A stretch of 64,000 nt of DNA from Tipula vernalis (Eukaryota; Arthropoda; Insecta; Diptera; Tipulidae), in contig OY282558.1 in assembly GCA_958295665.1 (NCBI GenBank), positions 311,708,092-311,772,091 on the forward strand, given 5' to 3'. The notes beneath the pieces were generated by a model, which was not told the DNA's origin, ran no database searches, and saw only the letters and a program-made list of their open reading frames with translations. How positions within the stretch are numbered: position 1 is the first letter of the stretch; the number at the start of each line of letters is the position of its first letter. The position numbers and the translations under genes are program-made. Shown here in pieces: positions 50,510 through 62,700 of this stretch.

Positions 50510-52615
50510 TACTATTGTTATTAAAAAAAAATTAGCAAAAAAAACGACACGATAGCCAAAACTACACGTCCGATCAACACGAATTACAAAGGAAAAAGAA
50601 TAAATATAATAGATAGTCAAGTAAAAAGTACCGTTATTTTATATCCGTTTGTTGATAAATATTTATCATTTATAATAATTATTATCATTTGTAATACTTA
50701 TTATCAGATGCATCAATAATTATTATAATAATTGGATTTTTCCAGAATAATATATACAATAATTTAATATAATTTTATGATCCTCTGACTATTTTGTTTT
50801 ACCGCAGGATAAAAACTTAAAATTCAATTCAATGACAATATGAATATTCTACAAGAATGCCAAACCTTTTTTATTTTAGCTTGGGCAAGTTAAAACAAAA
50901 CTACATTCCGTTCTCGTAAAAAAATGCGATAGTAGTGTCTTTAAAGGTTTACTCATATTTTAGTGTTAAATCAATTATCGAACAAAAATACTATAGATTT
51001 TTGAAGAAACATTCCAAAATTCAAATTGAAAAAATGAAATTTTAAGTGTAAACACTGTTTTAATCTTGTTTTTCAATATTTAATTAACGGTAAATTATAA
51101 ACGGAAAAACAACAAGATGCACATATCTAGTAAAATATTATCTCATCCGAACATATCGTCGTTACCACAGCAAACTATCGAATGTGAAAATTTCCTTTTC
51201 AGGACGGCAAAAAAATATTCGATAATTTAACTAAGTAACATTAAGAAAAACGCGCATATTATTCCAAACTTTGCCAGAATCATAGATGTTCTATTAAAGC
51301 CAGAAACTCCACGATTTGCCACTGTATTTTTCACATTCGAACCAAATGATTTTCTATTTTAATGTCACGAAAATATATACTTTGTCTCTTCCTCTTGAAG
51401 TTATATCAACGCTTTATTTCAACGGCAATTTATAATTTACTTCGTTGTATAATTTTTCAACGATAATGATAATCATAAAAATGCTGGAAGATGTTAACAA
51501 ACCAGACAAAAAATATCTACATCAGCAGATTTTGTTTACTAAATATCATTATATTGAGAATGTTTTATTAGAATTTTTCAGATATTAATACATATTGACG
51601 AATTAACTATACATAGGCATTGCATATACATACACCATGATGGAACAGTATTACACATTCTTACAAGGATCCGTCTCGATAATAATTAATTTCAAGAGAA
51701 GAAAAATTTGCTTTTTGTTGTGAGAAACGTAAAATAATTATCCTGTAATTTTTTGATTCCAAAGAAAAATCATGGTCATTGTTTCCTCGATGGTGCATGA
51801 TAGTAACTTTTTTGGTCAATTATATTTTGTGATTTTTAATTTTTATTTATCACTCGATTTTCTTATAGGTGTTGCCTCATTTACTTATGTAGATTATTGA
51901 CCTACATGATTTGTGATTAAGTATGTGCACGTCGTCGAATGTATAGCACTGCTTACTATTTATTCTTCCTAAATGAGGGTGGAACGGCTTAGCCATAAGG
52001 GTGGCGCTCAAGAACGAATATAATATTTAAATAAGAAAAATTTTTATTATGATAATTTTATTTTAAATTCAAATCAAATTTTTGTTCGCTTCGAATTTGC
52101 AAAACTTACACAGTTCAACAATAGTTGTTTATCAATTTATTAATATTTACTTTAATATAAAAATTATGCATGTTAAAATTATTTGTCACTTTAATAATGA
52201 AATTATTATCATGATTTAATGAACATTTATTTTCAAAATGAATCGAAGATTATACATATTCTGTTACCTAATAAGTACATATAAACAGAACATAAAATCT
52301 CACATTACGATATAAACTATTAATATAGCGTTATCGTAAGACGCAATATTTCTATAATTTCAGTATACTAAGCCTTTGAGGAATTTATTTATTTGGGAAA
52401 CCGATTGTGATACAAACCGAATTGTGGTACCTCAGATTTTTTTGAACACACGATGGTTACAGTTTAGTCCAATATTTCATGATATTTAACCAAAAACATT
52501 TCTATATGAGGTTATCAAAGACCAAAAATTTGCTAAAATTTAGTAAAAAAACTCTTTGGACCATGACAACATCAATAATTTATTTTGCTTATAATTACAA
52601 CGAAATACTTTATTT
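50510..52615. other. No gene recognised
   Basis: AT-rich sequence upstream of copy C; no promoter, element end or coding segment I can defend. Confidence 0.45.
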
Positions 52616-52653
52616 TTTTTTAATTTAATATGTTCCGAAGATTGTAAGAGAAT

Positions 52654-52730
52654 TCAATCCAGTTTCGAACTGATGAGCTTATGATTATAAAAAAATAAAT
52701 CCTCTCATCAGGCCGCGGCGACTGGACTGA
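52654..52730 (-). ncRNA. Hammerhead-ribozyme-like core, inverted copy (candidate)
   Basis: The reverse complement carries TCCAGTC, GCCGCGGC, CTGATGAG, a loop of about 35 nt, and CGAAACTGGA. Stem III (AGTCAGTCCAGT-side with ACTGGA) is the same as in the + copy. Here CTGATGAG also has a perfect complement, CTCATCAG, which would compete with the ribozyme fold. Confidence 0.3.
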
Positions 52731-53100
52731 CTATACCATCAGTTCGAAACTGGATTGAATTCTCTTACAATCTTCGGAACATATTAAATTAAAAAAAATT
52801 AAATAAATAGAATTCTGTCTATTAGCCGGTTTTCGTTGAATTACCGTTCGTAAATACTAAAATGTTTCTACGTGTTAATAAAAAACACATTTAAAAGTGT
52901 CGTAAGACCGGTAGCATATTTAGAAATTACATGAATTAATTAACATTCAACAAAAATTAAAAAAAGTAAAATTAGCGTTCACAGCTTATGTGATTGTCGT
53001 GAAGAAGAAAAAATTGTAATTGAATTTATCTGTATTAGTACGATTCGCTAGTACATAAAGCACAGGACATTCTGTATATATAGAATGTAAATTGTGGTAT

Positions 53101-53180
53101 AGTCAGTCCAGTCGCCGCGGCCTGATGAGAGGATTGATTTTTTCATAATCATAAGCTGATCAGTTCGAAACTGGATTGAA
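53101..53180 (+). ncRNA. Hammerhead-ribozyme-like core (candidate)
   Basis: TCCAGT-C, GCCGCGGC, CTGATGAG, then CGAAACTGGA. Stem III pairs over 10 positions (one wobble) and ends in the required U-A pair, with C at H17. CTGATGA and GAAA boxes are canonical. Stem II is weak (G-C, A-T, G-T, then unpaired) and stem I is a 3-bp palindrome with a 2-nt loop. It resembles the 20.2-kb site in layout. The conserved boxes are right and the helices are doubtful. Confidence 0.35.
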
Positions 53181-53399
53181 TTCTCTTACAATCTTCGGAA
53201 CATATTAAATTAAAACAAAAATTAAATAAATTGAATTCTGTCTATTAGCCGGTTTTCGTTGAATTACCGTTCGTAAATACTAAAATGTTTCTACGTGTTA
53301 ATAAAAAACACATTTAAAAGTGTCGTAAGACCGGTAGCATATTTAGAAATTACAAGAATTAATTAACATTCAACAAAAATTAAAAAAAGTGAAATACTT

Positions 53400-56300
53400 T
53401 ACATTTTATTATATCGACTAAATATTATCATATCAATAAAAAGACATACTTTTAAAATAATTATTATAACAATAATATTATCAAATTTATGATAAATTTT
53501 AAAATCTTAAATTTTTGGTTAATTTTTCAAGGAGAAAAAAATTTGTCATTTTGATAAATTTATTTAAAATTATATTATACATTTGATAAAACAATTTCAT
53601 TTCGAAATTTTTTTTTAAATTTACGTAGCTCAACAAAACATTGTTTATCATTTTAATAATATTTCGTTTAATTCAAAAATATTATTATGCATGTTAACAC
53701 TATTTGTCACTATAATAATGAAAGTGTTATTAAGATTTAAACGAACATTTATTATCAAAATGAATGGAATATTTTTTTCAGTGATAGCCTAACCACTGCA
53801 AATACGCCCCGTTTGACATAGTTAAAACACTCTTAATGTCTTCTTATTTAGTTAACAGACTAATTTAAAACCATACCTAAACTACGGTTTACTATAATCA
53901 TATCTTTCATATCAGTGTATAGCACACCGTATTTGTATGACATACGTTATCATACAGTTACCATAAATTTGACTAACCATTATTGACGAAATAAAATTCA
54001 AATATGCATTATTATTCGAAAATTGTTGGGCAAAGTGAAACTGTTTACTGAGCAACTCGATGACCCGGAAATGAATTGTTTATCTTACCATAAAAATCGA
54101 TAAATGAAAATAGCGGTTTATAAAAGCAATCAATTTTTTCTCTATTGTCGAAGGTAACTATATCTTCACAAATAACAGAATCGCGCCCGTATTCAAACGC
54201 TTGTCATAACAATAAATTTTCTATTTTTGATATTTTTCAAAACTTTACCATTACACAATAGGTATATACTAAATATGTACATTTATTTTCTGCTATAACA
54301 TAAAATGTAAATGGAAACCTAAATTCTTCTTCTAGGTTATAAATATTTCATCAATAAAAATCTCTTTCTGTCAAAATTTAAACTAAATAACATCTCACTC
54401 ATGTGTGTTGAAAAGGTTACATACTATATGTATAATATACCATTAACGTTTCAATCAGTCTAAATACTATAGAACATTAAAAAAAAAAATTCCACGAATG
54501 AATATGAATGACGTAACTCTAAAAAGTTGGCAATCACAATAGTTTTATAAAAAAAATCATAACTAGCTAGTTCAGTGGAATTGATTTACATTATACCAAC
54601 ACTTTAATCTGAACTCTCATAAGTCATGACTAATAAAACAAAACATAACGCGTTCATGTACACAACATAATTTCTTCGTTGAAAAACTAAACTAATTGGA
54701 AAACGTAACATCCTTCTTGTACATCATTATAGAATTAAAGTTCAATGAAATTTGGATTGATTTTCTTCTAATATAATTAAAATACGTACTAGTACGTTTA
54801 CGCTTCCGTGGCAATCCGAAGTAATCGAATAAATCTGTGTTTTCCATTTATAATTTAATCGAATATGAAGTGAACCCTGAATTTTCCTAATTACTGAAAA
54901 GCTTAATTTCACTGTATTCTGCTAGTGGCGTTGTTATCGTTGTGATTGTGATAAAGCGCAGAATGTTCTTCCTTTTTGTTTTTCGTTATAGCAAAAATAC
55001 CATCCTCATTTCGACCTTCAATATTTTCGATTCTATTCTAATCTATTTTTTGTTACTCCACCCTTTTTTTTGTGTGTGTGTTTGTTTATTCATATTACCC
55101 AGCTATTTTATGGTTTTGTTCTTTCTAAAAATACAAAGTAGTCAAACGAGATATAAACGAACATGGTACCATTTCAAAAAAATTTGTTTTAATTTTTTCG
55201 ATTTTTTTTGTTTTTTTGTTTGCGTCGGCGTCTCTTTCACACGTTTAATATACACGTTGAGTTTGTTGTGTCCTATCTCCGTCATTCGTGTCGCGATTGA
55301 TAAGAAAAAATGAAACAAAACATATATGCCATGTTGGTTTTTATTTTTGGATTGATAACTTTGAATGTGTTTACTTTTTTTATACAGCCATATTTAAAAA
55401 AAAAAAACAAGTGCTGAATTGTATGGATTTTATATAGCTGAATAAAATTTTTGGTACATAAACGTTAATGTGTGTGTAAAATGAAATTTACAATCTGTGT
55501 TATTTTGAACTGCTAATATATATTTTGGGTGTGTGGAGAGATTTTTTTGTGGAGAGTTTAGATTCTAATGGGATTTTTGTATTTATTAAAAAATGGGAAT
55601 CGAATTTGAAATGGTAATGAAGATTAAGGATAACATTGGTAAGGCAGTGTTCTGCAAAGATTCTCATAAGAAATTGCTCATTTTAATGAGAAAAGAGGAG
55701 TACAGCATTCTTTGTGACCTATTTAATTTCGTAAATTTTAATGGATTCTTAAAGGCTGTATGTTGTATAATAATTCATTAAACCAGCTGAGCGAAAAAAA
55801 TCAAACCATAAAAATCGACAACAACAAAATCATAAATTTTTATTATTCCAGTTTCATAAAAATGTGTACGCGAGATGAATTTTTTTTTTTTGTTAGTTTA
55901 GGAATTAGACATTTGAAATATAATCATTTAAATTAAATCATTAATTATAGTTTACTCTATTTTGGGTATTTAATTAAATTATTTTAATTTTATTGCTTTT
56001 TTTTAACTTGTATATACAATACATACATACATATGCATATGATATATAAATGAATTTGATTGCGGTCGAAGAACTTTAGCGTATACACAACAAGTAAAAG
56101 TTTTTTTGTTGTTTAGTTTGTTGAATATAAAAATTTATGTTCATAAATTTTTTTATGTATTATACATAATATGGCTAAACATATGTTTAATGTGGGTGAA
56201 ACGGTGACCTTGACTTCTTTATTTGTAAATAATTCTGCGATCGTAAATATTTATATTATATGACGAGTTTGGTTCTTTAAAGCCATTAAATTGCTACATT

Positions 56301-57055
56301 AAACGATTTTATTGATGAAATGATTTTTTGTTTTTTATTAGGTTTTTATGGGCCACAAGGTTGTTGCATTTTATAGTATAGACTTCCTCATTAGATTTTG
56401 TGACGCAATGCTTGTCGTTGTGAATTAAATTGATATTTTACAGTTTTTTGTTTGTGTACACACCGCACAGTTGCTCTAAAAAATATGTCGCGAAAATATA
56501 CGATATCTCAATTATAGATGTATGTGGGCTGAGATGATTTATAAAAATGGCATACATATTTAAATTTTGATCTAAATAACAAGAATTTTAATTTTAATAT
56601 TTTCCAAACTAAATGCGGTATATAGTCATATACGCGATACATAAGTATATAATGAATACAATATTTACAAATTTCACGTGTGTTTATACAAGAAAAAAAA
56701 ATGTATTTTTAACATTTCGCGGAAAAATCTTCTTTTTTTTTATTGCTTGATTTATGAAAATGTGTTTCTTGTATATATACATCATGAACATAATTGACAG
56801 TTTTTTATTTTGTATATATGAATAATCCACGATTCTCAAAAAAGCCAACATCTAAATAATTATGGTTAAATATTTTGTGATTTTGTTTTTTAAAGTTGCA
56901 TTTTAACATTTTAAATTTTAAAGTTTAAGTTTATTAGGCAAACAATGTGCGCGCGTTAATAATTTGTGCCGTCGATTTTAAATTGTGTGTGTCGTGTGTG
57001 ATATAATAAGAAATAATGGACAACGTTTGTGAAATTTAAATAATATAGTTTGTAT
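53400..57055. other. No gene recognised
   Basis: AT-rich, with T-rich stretches on the + strand from about 54.9 kb. It could be intron or 5' flank of the + strand exons at 58.4 kb. Confidence 0.45.
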
Positions 57056-57059
57056 TTTA

Positions 57060-57243
57060 TATTTTAAAACATGAAGAATTACGTAAAAAACTATTTGTGA
57101 ACGAATGCAATCACAGCATGATTCTGTTTTTCGGTTCGTTTCTGTTTTGTTCGAATTTATTCAGCTGTGTTTTCGTATAAAGAATACACGTTGTTGTGAA
57201 TCAACAGTTGTGGAAAGTCAATTGAATACAGTGATGAAAAAAT
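57060..57243 (+). other. Possible non-coding first exon
   Basis: A less AT-biased stretch ends at a consensus-like donor, CCGG|GTGAGAA (57244 onward), 1.15 kb upstream of the coding-like exon at 58392, whose ATG could be the translation start. There is no promoter element I can point to. Speculative. Confidence 0.2.
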
Positions 57244-57390
57244 ATATTTCCGGGTGAGAATTTGAAATGTGATTTAATTAAGATTTGAATTTTTCGACAA
57301 TTATTATTTTGTTTTAAGCCAGCGTATGTAAATAAAATTTAATAATTCAAGCAAAAATTTCTTCAAATTGGAAACACGAGACTTAGGTAC

Positions 57391-57718
57391 TTGTCAATTA
57401 ATTCACCTCAAATCGCTTCTACTACTAATTCTACCACAAATGTTTCAAATTATTTTGTGGTTGGCTTAATTCGTTGGGTTAGTATAGTATCGACGAATCT
57501 ATTGGAGTGAATTGCGGATTTAATTCTTCGTTTATGCTTCGTCAACCTTGCAGACATAGATCAAAGGAAATGTATCACTCATATCGCTTCTACTGATAGT
57601 TCTACCACAAATGTTTCAAGTGACGACAAAAGTCTAAAAATAAAGGATTAAATTTAAATGTATAAATGATTTCTGTAAAAAATAAAAATAAAATAATTGG
57701 GGTGAATTAACAGACAAG
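57391..57718. mobile_element. Candidate MITE, inverted ends TTGTC..TTAATTCACC
   Basis: The left TTGTCAATTAATTCACCTCAA (57391) and the complemented right TTGTCTGTTAATTCACCCCAA (ending about 57718) match with few differences. Inside, 'atcgcttctact' followed by 'ttctaccacaaatgtttcaa' occurs twice (57412 and 57583). No coding capacity. Confidence 0.6.
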
Positions 57719-58391
57719 CACAAGAAACGGTGCCGAGAAATAAGGCACGAGGCTTGAAAGCTAGAAAAAAAATTAGGCCTTTAATTGAACCTCAATGAAT
57801 ATTGGGCATTTATTTTTTCTCTAAAATATTTTTCACCGCTAAGTTACAAACATTTTTTTAAGCTTCTGGAACGTGGAAATTTAGTTTTAAATCATATAAG
57901 AGGAAGATTTAAAATATTCTGGAAAATCGTGATTTAATTTTGAAATTTTAATCTCCTTTTTCCAGAAGGTTTTAAAACTAAATCTTCCTCTTCAGGAAAT
58001 TCTAGAAAAGGACGATTTAATAATAAAACATTTCGGAAAATGGAGATTTCCATGTTAATTTTAAAATTACATTGTTTACAGATTCTTGTAGAAGAAATTC
58101 TTAGAGAGTCATTTCTCAAAAATGGCGGCCTTTATTTCGCTTTTTAAAAGTGAAAAAACCGCCCAAGGATCCTTATACTAAAATTTAAGATTCAACCTGT
58201 TTTATAAAAATCCTCTCAAAATATTATATATATGTTTTGAATTCTGTTTCCATTTCTATTTTTTCATATTTTATAAGTCTGATAAAAATGATTGAATCTC
58301 TAACTTTTAGCATTTTCAATATTACATCACAAGCTGATGATCACCTAAACATTTCATTGTATCTTGAAGATTAATTGTTATTTTTTCTTAG

Positions 58392-58773
58392 GCTCGTCAG
58401 ACTACAATAGGTTGGCGATGAACGCTCGATGGAGATGGACGTGTTTTAGTCTGTCTCCGTAAGTGAAATTTATTTTAAATTGTAATTTTTAATTTTAAAT
58501 TTAAATTAAATAAATTAATATTAAATTAGTGTTAATATGAAAGTATATATTAAATTAAAAGTGTTTAAATGAAGATAGGGTAAATTAGGAATTGAAGTTG
58601 AAATCCAAAATGTTGGAATATACAATATGGATTTCGATTTCAATTTTAGTCCATAGTCTTCAATAGTGTTCTAAAATTTTTGTTTTATTGTAGTGAAAAA
58701 GTTAAATTGGGCAACGTGAGGAAAACGTGGTCCAAGAAAAAATTAACGGTACCGATCAGATATCGTTCGGAAG
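58392..58773 (+). CDS. Two phase-compatible exons of an unidentified host-type gene (partial)
   Basis: Exon 58392-58458 follows a good acceptor (..ttttttcttag) and ends CTCC|GTAAGT. Exon 58694-58773 follows ..ttttattgtag and ends GAAG|GTATTT. Each exon has exactly one open frame, and the two frames join in phase across the 235-bp intron. Both exons are far GC-richer than their surroundings. A usable ATG with G at -3 lies at 58418; from there the peptide begins 'MNARWRWTCFSLSPEK' and continues 'VRKTWSKKKLTVPIRYRSE', basic and hydrophilic. The frame is also open upstream of the ATG, so this could be an internal exon. The next exon needs two bases to complete the codon and was not found with confidence before 64 kb. 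I do not recognise the protein. This is the best candidate for ordinary host coding sequence in the window. Confidence 0.5.
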
Positions 58774-58783
58774 GTATTTTCGT

Positions 58784-58822
58784 ATCACATATACAACTGG
58801 TATACACATATGTATATGTGAT
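58784..58822. repeat. 11-bp perfect inverted repeat
   Basis: ATCACATATAC (58784-58794) and GTATATGTGAT (58812-58822) with a 17-nt loop, just 3' of the second exon's donor. Confidence 0.9.
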
Positions 58823-58829
58823 ATGAATT

Positions 58830-60685
58830 GTGTAAACTTTTTTTCCTTTTTGTTACTTTTATATATTTTATTATATGATTTGCTTCATTAAGGGGAATTT
58901 TTGGTTTTTTGTACCGGTTTGTTTTGGTTCAAAACCAACAAAGATGTTTATTACGTCTACATTTTTGTTCGTTTTGATGTGTTACCTATTTCTAGAATTA
59001 CCGTTATTCATAGGAAGAATTTTCGTCGGTTTTGTGTGTATACGCGTATACACATTTTTATAAGTATAAGCAGAAACATCTATAGTTCCATCCAATACCA
59101 ACAAAAATGTTTATAAAAGCCGCCTCGTTCGCTCCTTACACAGATCCTATCAAAAAAATGTACACTATATTTATTTATGTATTGGTATTTATATATACTT
59201 TCTGATTTATTTTATACGCATCACTAATACTACACCTTAGTGTACTTTTTTATATCTTAAGTGTTTGTACTGTTTGACTTGTATAAACATTTCTGTTGAA
59301 TTTCTTCCTTCTATAGAAATTATAGATGTTTTTGGTATACACTTTTATGGTACACTTTTAACTAAGGTTGTAGTTGTATCCATAACTTTACGTTACTGTA
59401 CAATGGCATTGAGCGCGATCGATTTGTTATTGATTGACAATTTTTTTTTGTGCGATGCAAGTAGATGTGTTAAAGCATAGATTGAAAATAATTTTTATTA
59501 GATGAAATGCGTTGATAAAATTTATAGTTTTATTTATTTTATTTGATCGTCCAAAATACGGGAGTTTTCAGAAGTTAAAAGCGTATGTTTGGTGGCGTGT
59601 GGGAGAAGTCGTTATTTTGCGATAATTCCGATTAAAGGTTTTTTTTCTTTATTTGAAGAGGCTTTTTAATGTGAACTCTTTTATGAAATGGAAAATTAAA
59701 TTATCTATTGATTGAAGGGTTTTATTTTACATAGTTTTTTAAAAAGACATTTGAGTCCGAATTGTCTCAAAGCCGATAGAGGGATGAAATATACTAGTAG
59801 TAGTTTGTTCGGGAGATTTTCTTTAGGACAAGGTTGGTAATGTTATGGATTTCTAAACCAAATTGAATCTGAATTCAAAATTGCGTTGCACAAGTTATGG
59901 TTTTTAATTTTAATTTAGTTTATGAGTCAAATCATAGATCTTATGCTAATTGTTTTTAATTTGTAAAAATTGGAAATTATTAGTTTTGATTTATATTTGA
60001 GTTATTAAATGTAATTTAGTATAGGAAGCTTGGGCTGTTGGTGTTTAATATGCTCTTCATCAGTTTAAACTGTTGTACAATGGAATTAGAACGGAATACA
60101 GTAATAAGCCACTAATTAATTATTTAATTTGATTTTAGAGTTATTCCTGGAATTTGTCTAACAATTAAACCATGTTCAGACTTTTAATATTTTAGTTTAT
60201 TTTTTAAAAGTATCACTTAGTGATAATAAATTAATTTTGTGGTTGATTTTTATAAATAGTCGGTGAAACCCAACGCAGATTTCCAGAAATTTAAGCTCCA
60301 GTTGATCGGCACTTTCAGAAATTGTGTTGTTTTGATTTTTATCCTCTTAATTTATACGAACTTTAGAATCTAATTAGTGTCTTATTATTTTGAATTAAGT
60401 TACTGGTAACATTAATTGTAATTCATTACAGGAAAGAGTTTATCACAGTTCAAACTACATACTATAATCTTAGTGGCAGGTTCGCGGAAATGCTAAATTT
60501 TTATAGTAGTTGAGCTAGTGGTTATTTATTGCTATATTGTACTATATTTCTTGTTCGATCAATAAAAAAGGGGCAGAGGAAGTAAGGTGGTGGGAAACGT
60601 ATAAGAGGAAATTGATAACTAATTATTATTTACTTTAGGATGTCAGGATTGAAAGCAGCTTTTAGAAAAAAGGTAGTCAAGTAAT
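58830..60685. other. No gene recognised
   Basis: T-rich on the + strand and intron-like. Weak exon-like windows (near 59576-59637 and 60432-60479) were not convincing. Confidence 0.45.
59035..59054. repeat. Perfect 20-bp palindrome
   Basis: TGTGTATACGCGTATACACA, fully self-complementary. Confidence 0.95.
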
Positions 60686-60689
60686 TTGT

Positions 60690-60881
60690 AGAAAAATATA
60701 ACTACTAGTAATTGACCGTCAAGGTGTTTGTAACCGGGTCGATCTCAATCCTATACTAACAATCCTTCCAAGTAAATGTAAAAAAGGGTGTACGGAGACC
60801 CAGCGTCAAAATTTTTTAGAATTATCGGGAGATCTTGCTAAATGCTTGGTCGTACATTCAAAATCAATCAAAATCAATCAA
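60690..60881 (+). mobile_element. (ATCA)n-tailed short retroposon, copy 3
   Basis: 'gtttgtaaccgggtcg', 'agggtgtacgg', 'cgggagatcttgct' and 'gcttggtcgtacattcaa' plus ATCA repeats align in order with copy 1 (4.35-4.74 kb, - strand) and share the 3' end with copy 2. The tail is at 60860-60881. The 5' edge is uncertain. Confidence 0.6.
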
Positions 60882-61254
60882 TTTTATAAGTCTGATAAAA
60901 ATGAAGAAATAATTTTTTCAGCAAAAACATACCAATTTTTCAACGAAGGCTCCACCGTTTCTTCAAATTTTCTTCAAATTCGGAAAGAGAAAATAGTCTT
61001 TCCTTCAAAACGTAGTTGAAACGGTCCAATTACTTGGAATAGTATTCGCGCTTGATTGTTTTTGCCTTTTTAAAGTAATCGAAATATATTTAAACGTATG
61101 TCCATCCGAAAAACCTAGGACATTACAACCGATAAAACTCCCTTACCTATAATTATATTTATGTTTATTGAGCCAAATTTAAAATAATTAAACAAATTTT
61201 TTATTGGTTTTGAACTCTTTATTTAAATTTATTTTATAGCTATTGTTCAAAGTC

Positions 61255-61790
61255 GTTCAAAGAACAGAATAAAATTTACTTTAGAAAACGCAACAAATAA
61301 CCAAATTTCATTTTTGGAAATTTTGTTGATTCGTGAACCAAACGACAAAATTTTTTGTGATTTGTACCACAAAGATACTAGGTCTGGTCGATATCTAAAT
61401 TTTCACTATTGGTATCCCACATCTTACAAAATTAACACCGTAAAAATTTTGACCCAAAAAATTCTAAAATTTTCAGATTCTAAATTTCACAATAAAAATC
61501 TTAAATGTTTAAAAGATACATTATTTCGCAATCAATATCCTGAAAAATTAATAAATAACATAATTTGGAAACAAAGATATTTTCAGATAAATCCTGTTTC
61601 TCGACCAGAAAATGAAACCACAAATTATTTGGCCATTCTATACTTATACAGGGCAGACTAAACCATTTTTGGAAAAAAGATTTTACCAACACAGAAGAGA
61701 CGTCAATAAAGATCAAAATTCAAGCATTAGTGCTAAATTAGTATTTTCTGTCATTTCTGTTGAGGTGAATTTATATTTGTGGCGCCATCT
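61255..61790 (+). pseudogene. Penelope-like element remnant: RT C-terminus and GIY-YIG
   Basis: One frame runs from about 61262: 'NNQISFLEILLI', 'KDTRSGRYLNFHYWYP', 'NTVKILTQKILKFSD', 'FRNQYPEKLINNII', the pattern of the Penelope RT thumb and linker. It ends at 61660; a frame change leads to 'YTGQTKPFLEKRFYQHRRDV' (about 61645-61705), matching the GIY-YIG endonuclease core (Y-x-G-x-T, then R-x-x-x-H). Most of the linker between the domains is deleted, and RT palm and fingers are missing. The GIY half of the motif is not clear. Inactive. Confidence 0.8.
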
Positions 61791-61842
61791 ATTAGAATTG
61801 TATTACACTTTTTAGGAAAAACCAAAAAATTTAATCAAATTC

Positions 61843-61873
<31 letters not shown>

Positions 61874-62039
61874 TGGGAATATTATACAAGAATTTAAAAA
61901 ACTCAGTTGAACATTTTACAATTTCGATACTTTTAAATATATAAAGAATATTTCAAATTTTGAGAAATTGACCATTTTAAATTTTTGGAATTATCATTCA
62001 TAAATTTTAGAAATTTGAGAGTACCAAAAACTTAAAAAA

Positions 62040-62700
62040 ATTCTATAAAGAACTATGCTTAGTTTGGGCCACAAGGAAGACATGATGATTTATGTATATA
62101 TCAGTGATTAGGAGGACATTATTTAAATCTAAAACGAAGGATTCCACTCAGATTAATTATGGAAGACGTTCCGTCCCCAACTAATAGCCTGCGTAATATA
62201 TCTATTTGGCTTTTCAGAAATCTGATTTCTAGACAAATGAGAGTATCCAAGATGATTGGTGATTGGCTCGCTACTGATTTTCATGTGTTTTCATCAGTCG
62301 CTCGGGGGTACTTCGTTTACTATTTACAAATATGTCGGCAAGCTCATGATCGCTATGGCCAGTTTTAAATTTGGCAAACGCATAAAGATTGACTTGTTTA
62401 GACCAGTTCACTGCTTCACAATATTCTCTTCCATCCCCCCAAATTAATCAAAGTTAACGTTTGAGTAGTTTTGTTTGACAATTTGGTTACGCAGTATGTC
62501 GATAATAACAGACACATACACGATGTCGGCCTGTAGAACAACCAAACACACCATATCATTCCAAAGAAGATGCTCTACAAATGTCTAACTCGAATTGCGC
62601 TTGAGCTTCTGGCTGAACACTCACAGATCAAATGTTATCATTCGTCTTATCACCTTAGCCAGAAACAAATAAAGCTCAAAATTAATCCAAGATAGCCATC
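62040..62700. other. GC-richer, coding-textured block, unassigned
   Basis: About 650 bp with base composition and codon-like texture above background. Open frames on the + strand (62159-62368, 62256-62447) are short and I do not recognise either strand. Probably an old transposon fragment adjoining the Penelope-like remnant. Confidence 0.3.

Larger units (their letters stand above)
52619..53390. repeat. Direct plus inverted repeat with hammerhead-like cores (pLTR-like)
   Basis: A 230-bp block at 52738-52967 recurs in direct orientation at 53159-53390, a period of about 421 bp, nearly identical. A 120-bp arm at 52619-52738 is the inverted copy of 53095-53213, containing the block start plus a hammerhead-like core. 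The order is thus inverted head, truncated unit, spacer, head plus unit. Penelope-like elements are known for tandem pLTRs with an inverted partial copy and for hammerhead motifs there. No RT lies between the copies, so this would be a solo arrangement. Confidence 0.85.

Noticed and set aside
54942..55313. Open frame of 123 codons on the + strand
   Set aside because: Phe/Ile/Cys-rich translation of T-rich DNA with no motif, no splice context and low complexity; consistent with chance.
57895..57995. 14-bp inverted repeat (AAGAGGAAGATTTA and TAAATCTTCCTCTT)
   Set aside because: Real but isolated in AG/CT-rich text; no element ends, so not raised to a finding.
59576..59637. Possible third exon of the 58.4-kb gene (open, correct phase)
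   Set aside because: Weak polypyrimidine tract and a poor donor (G|GTTTTTT); the match in phase alone is not enough.
60432..60479. Another possible downstream exon in correct phase
   Set aside because: Donor GTTCGC is non-consensus and the exon is very short.
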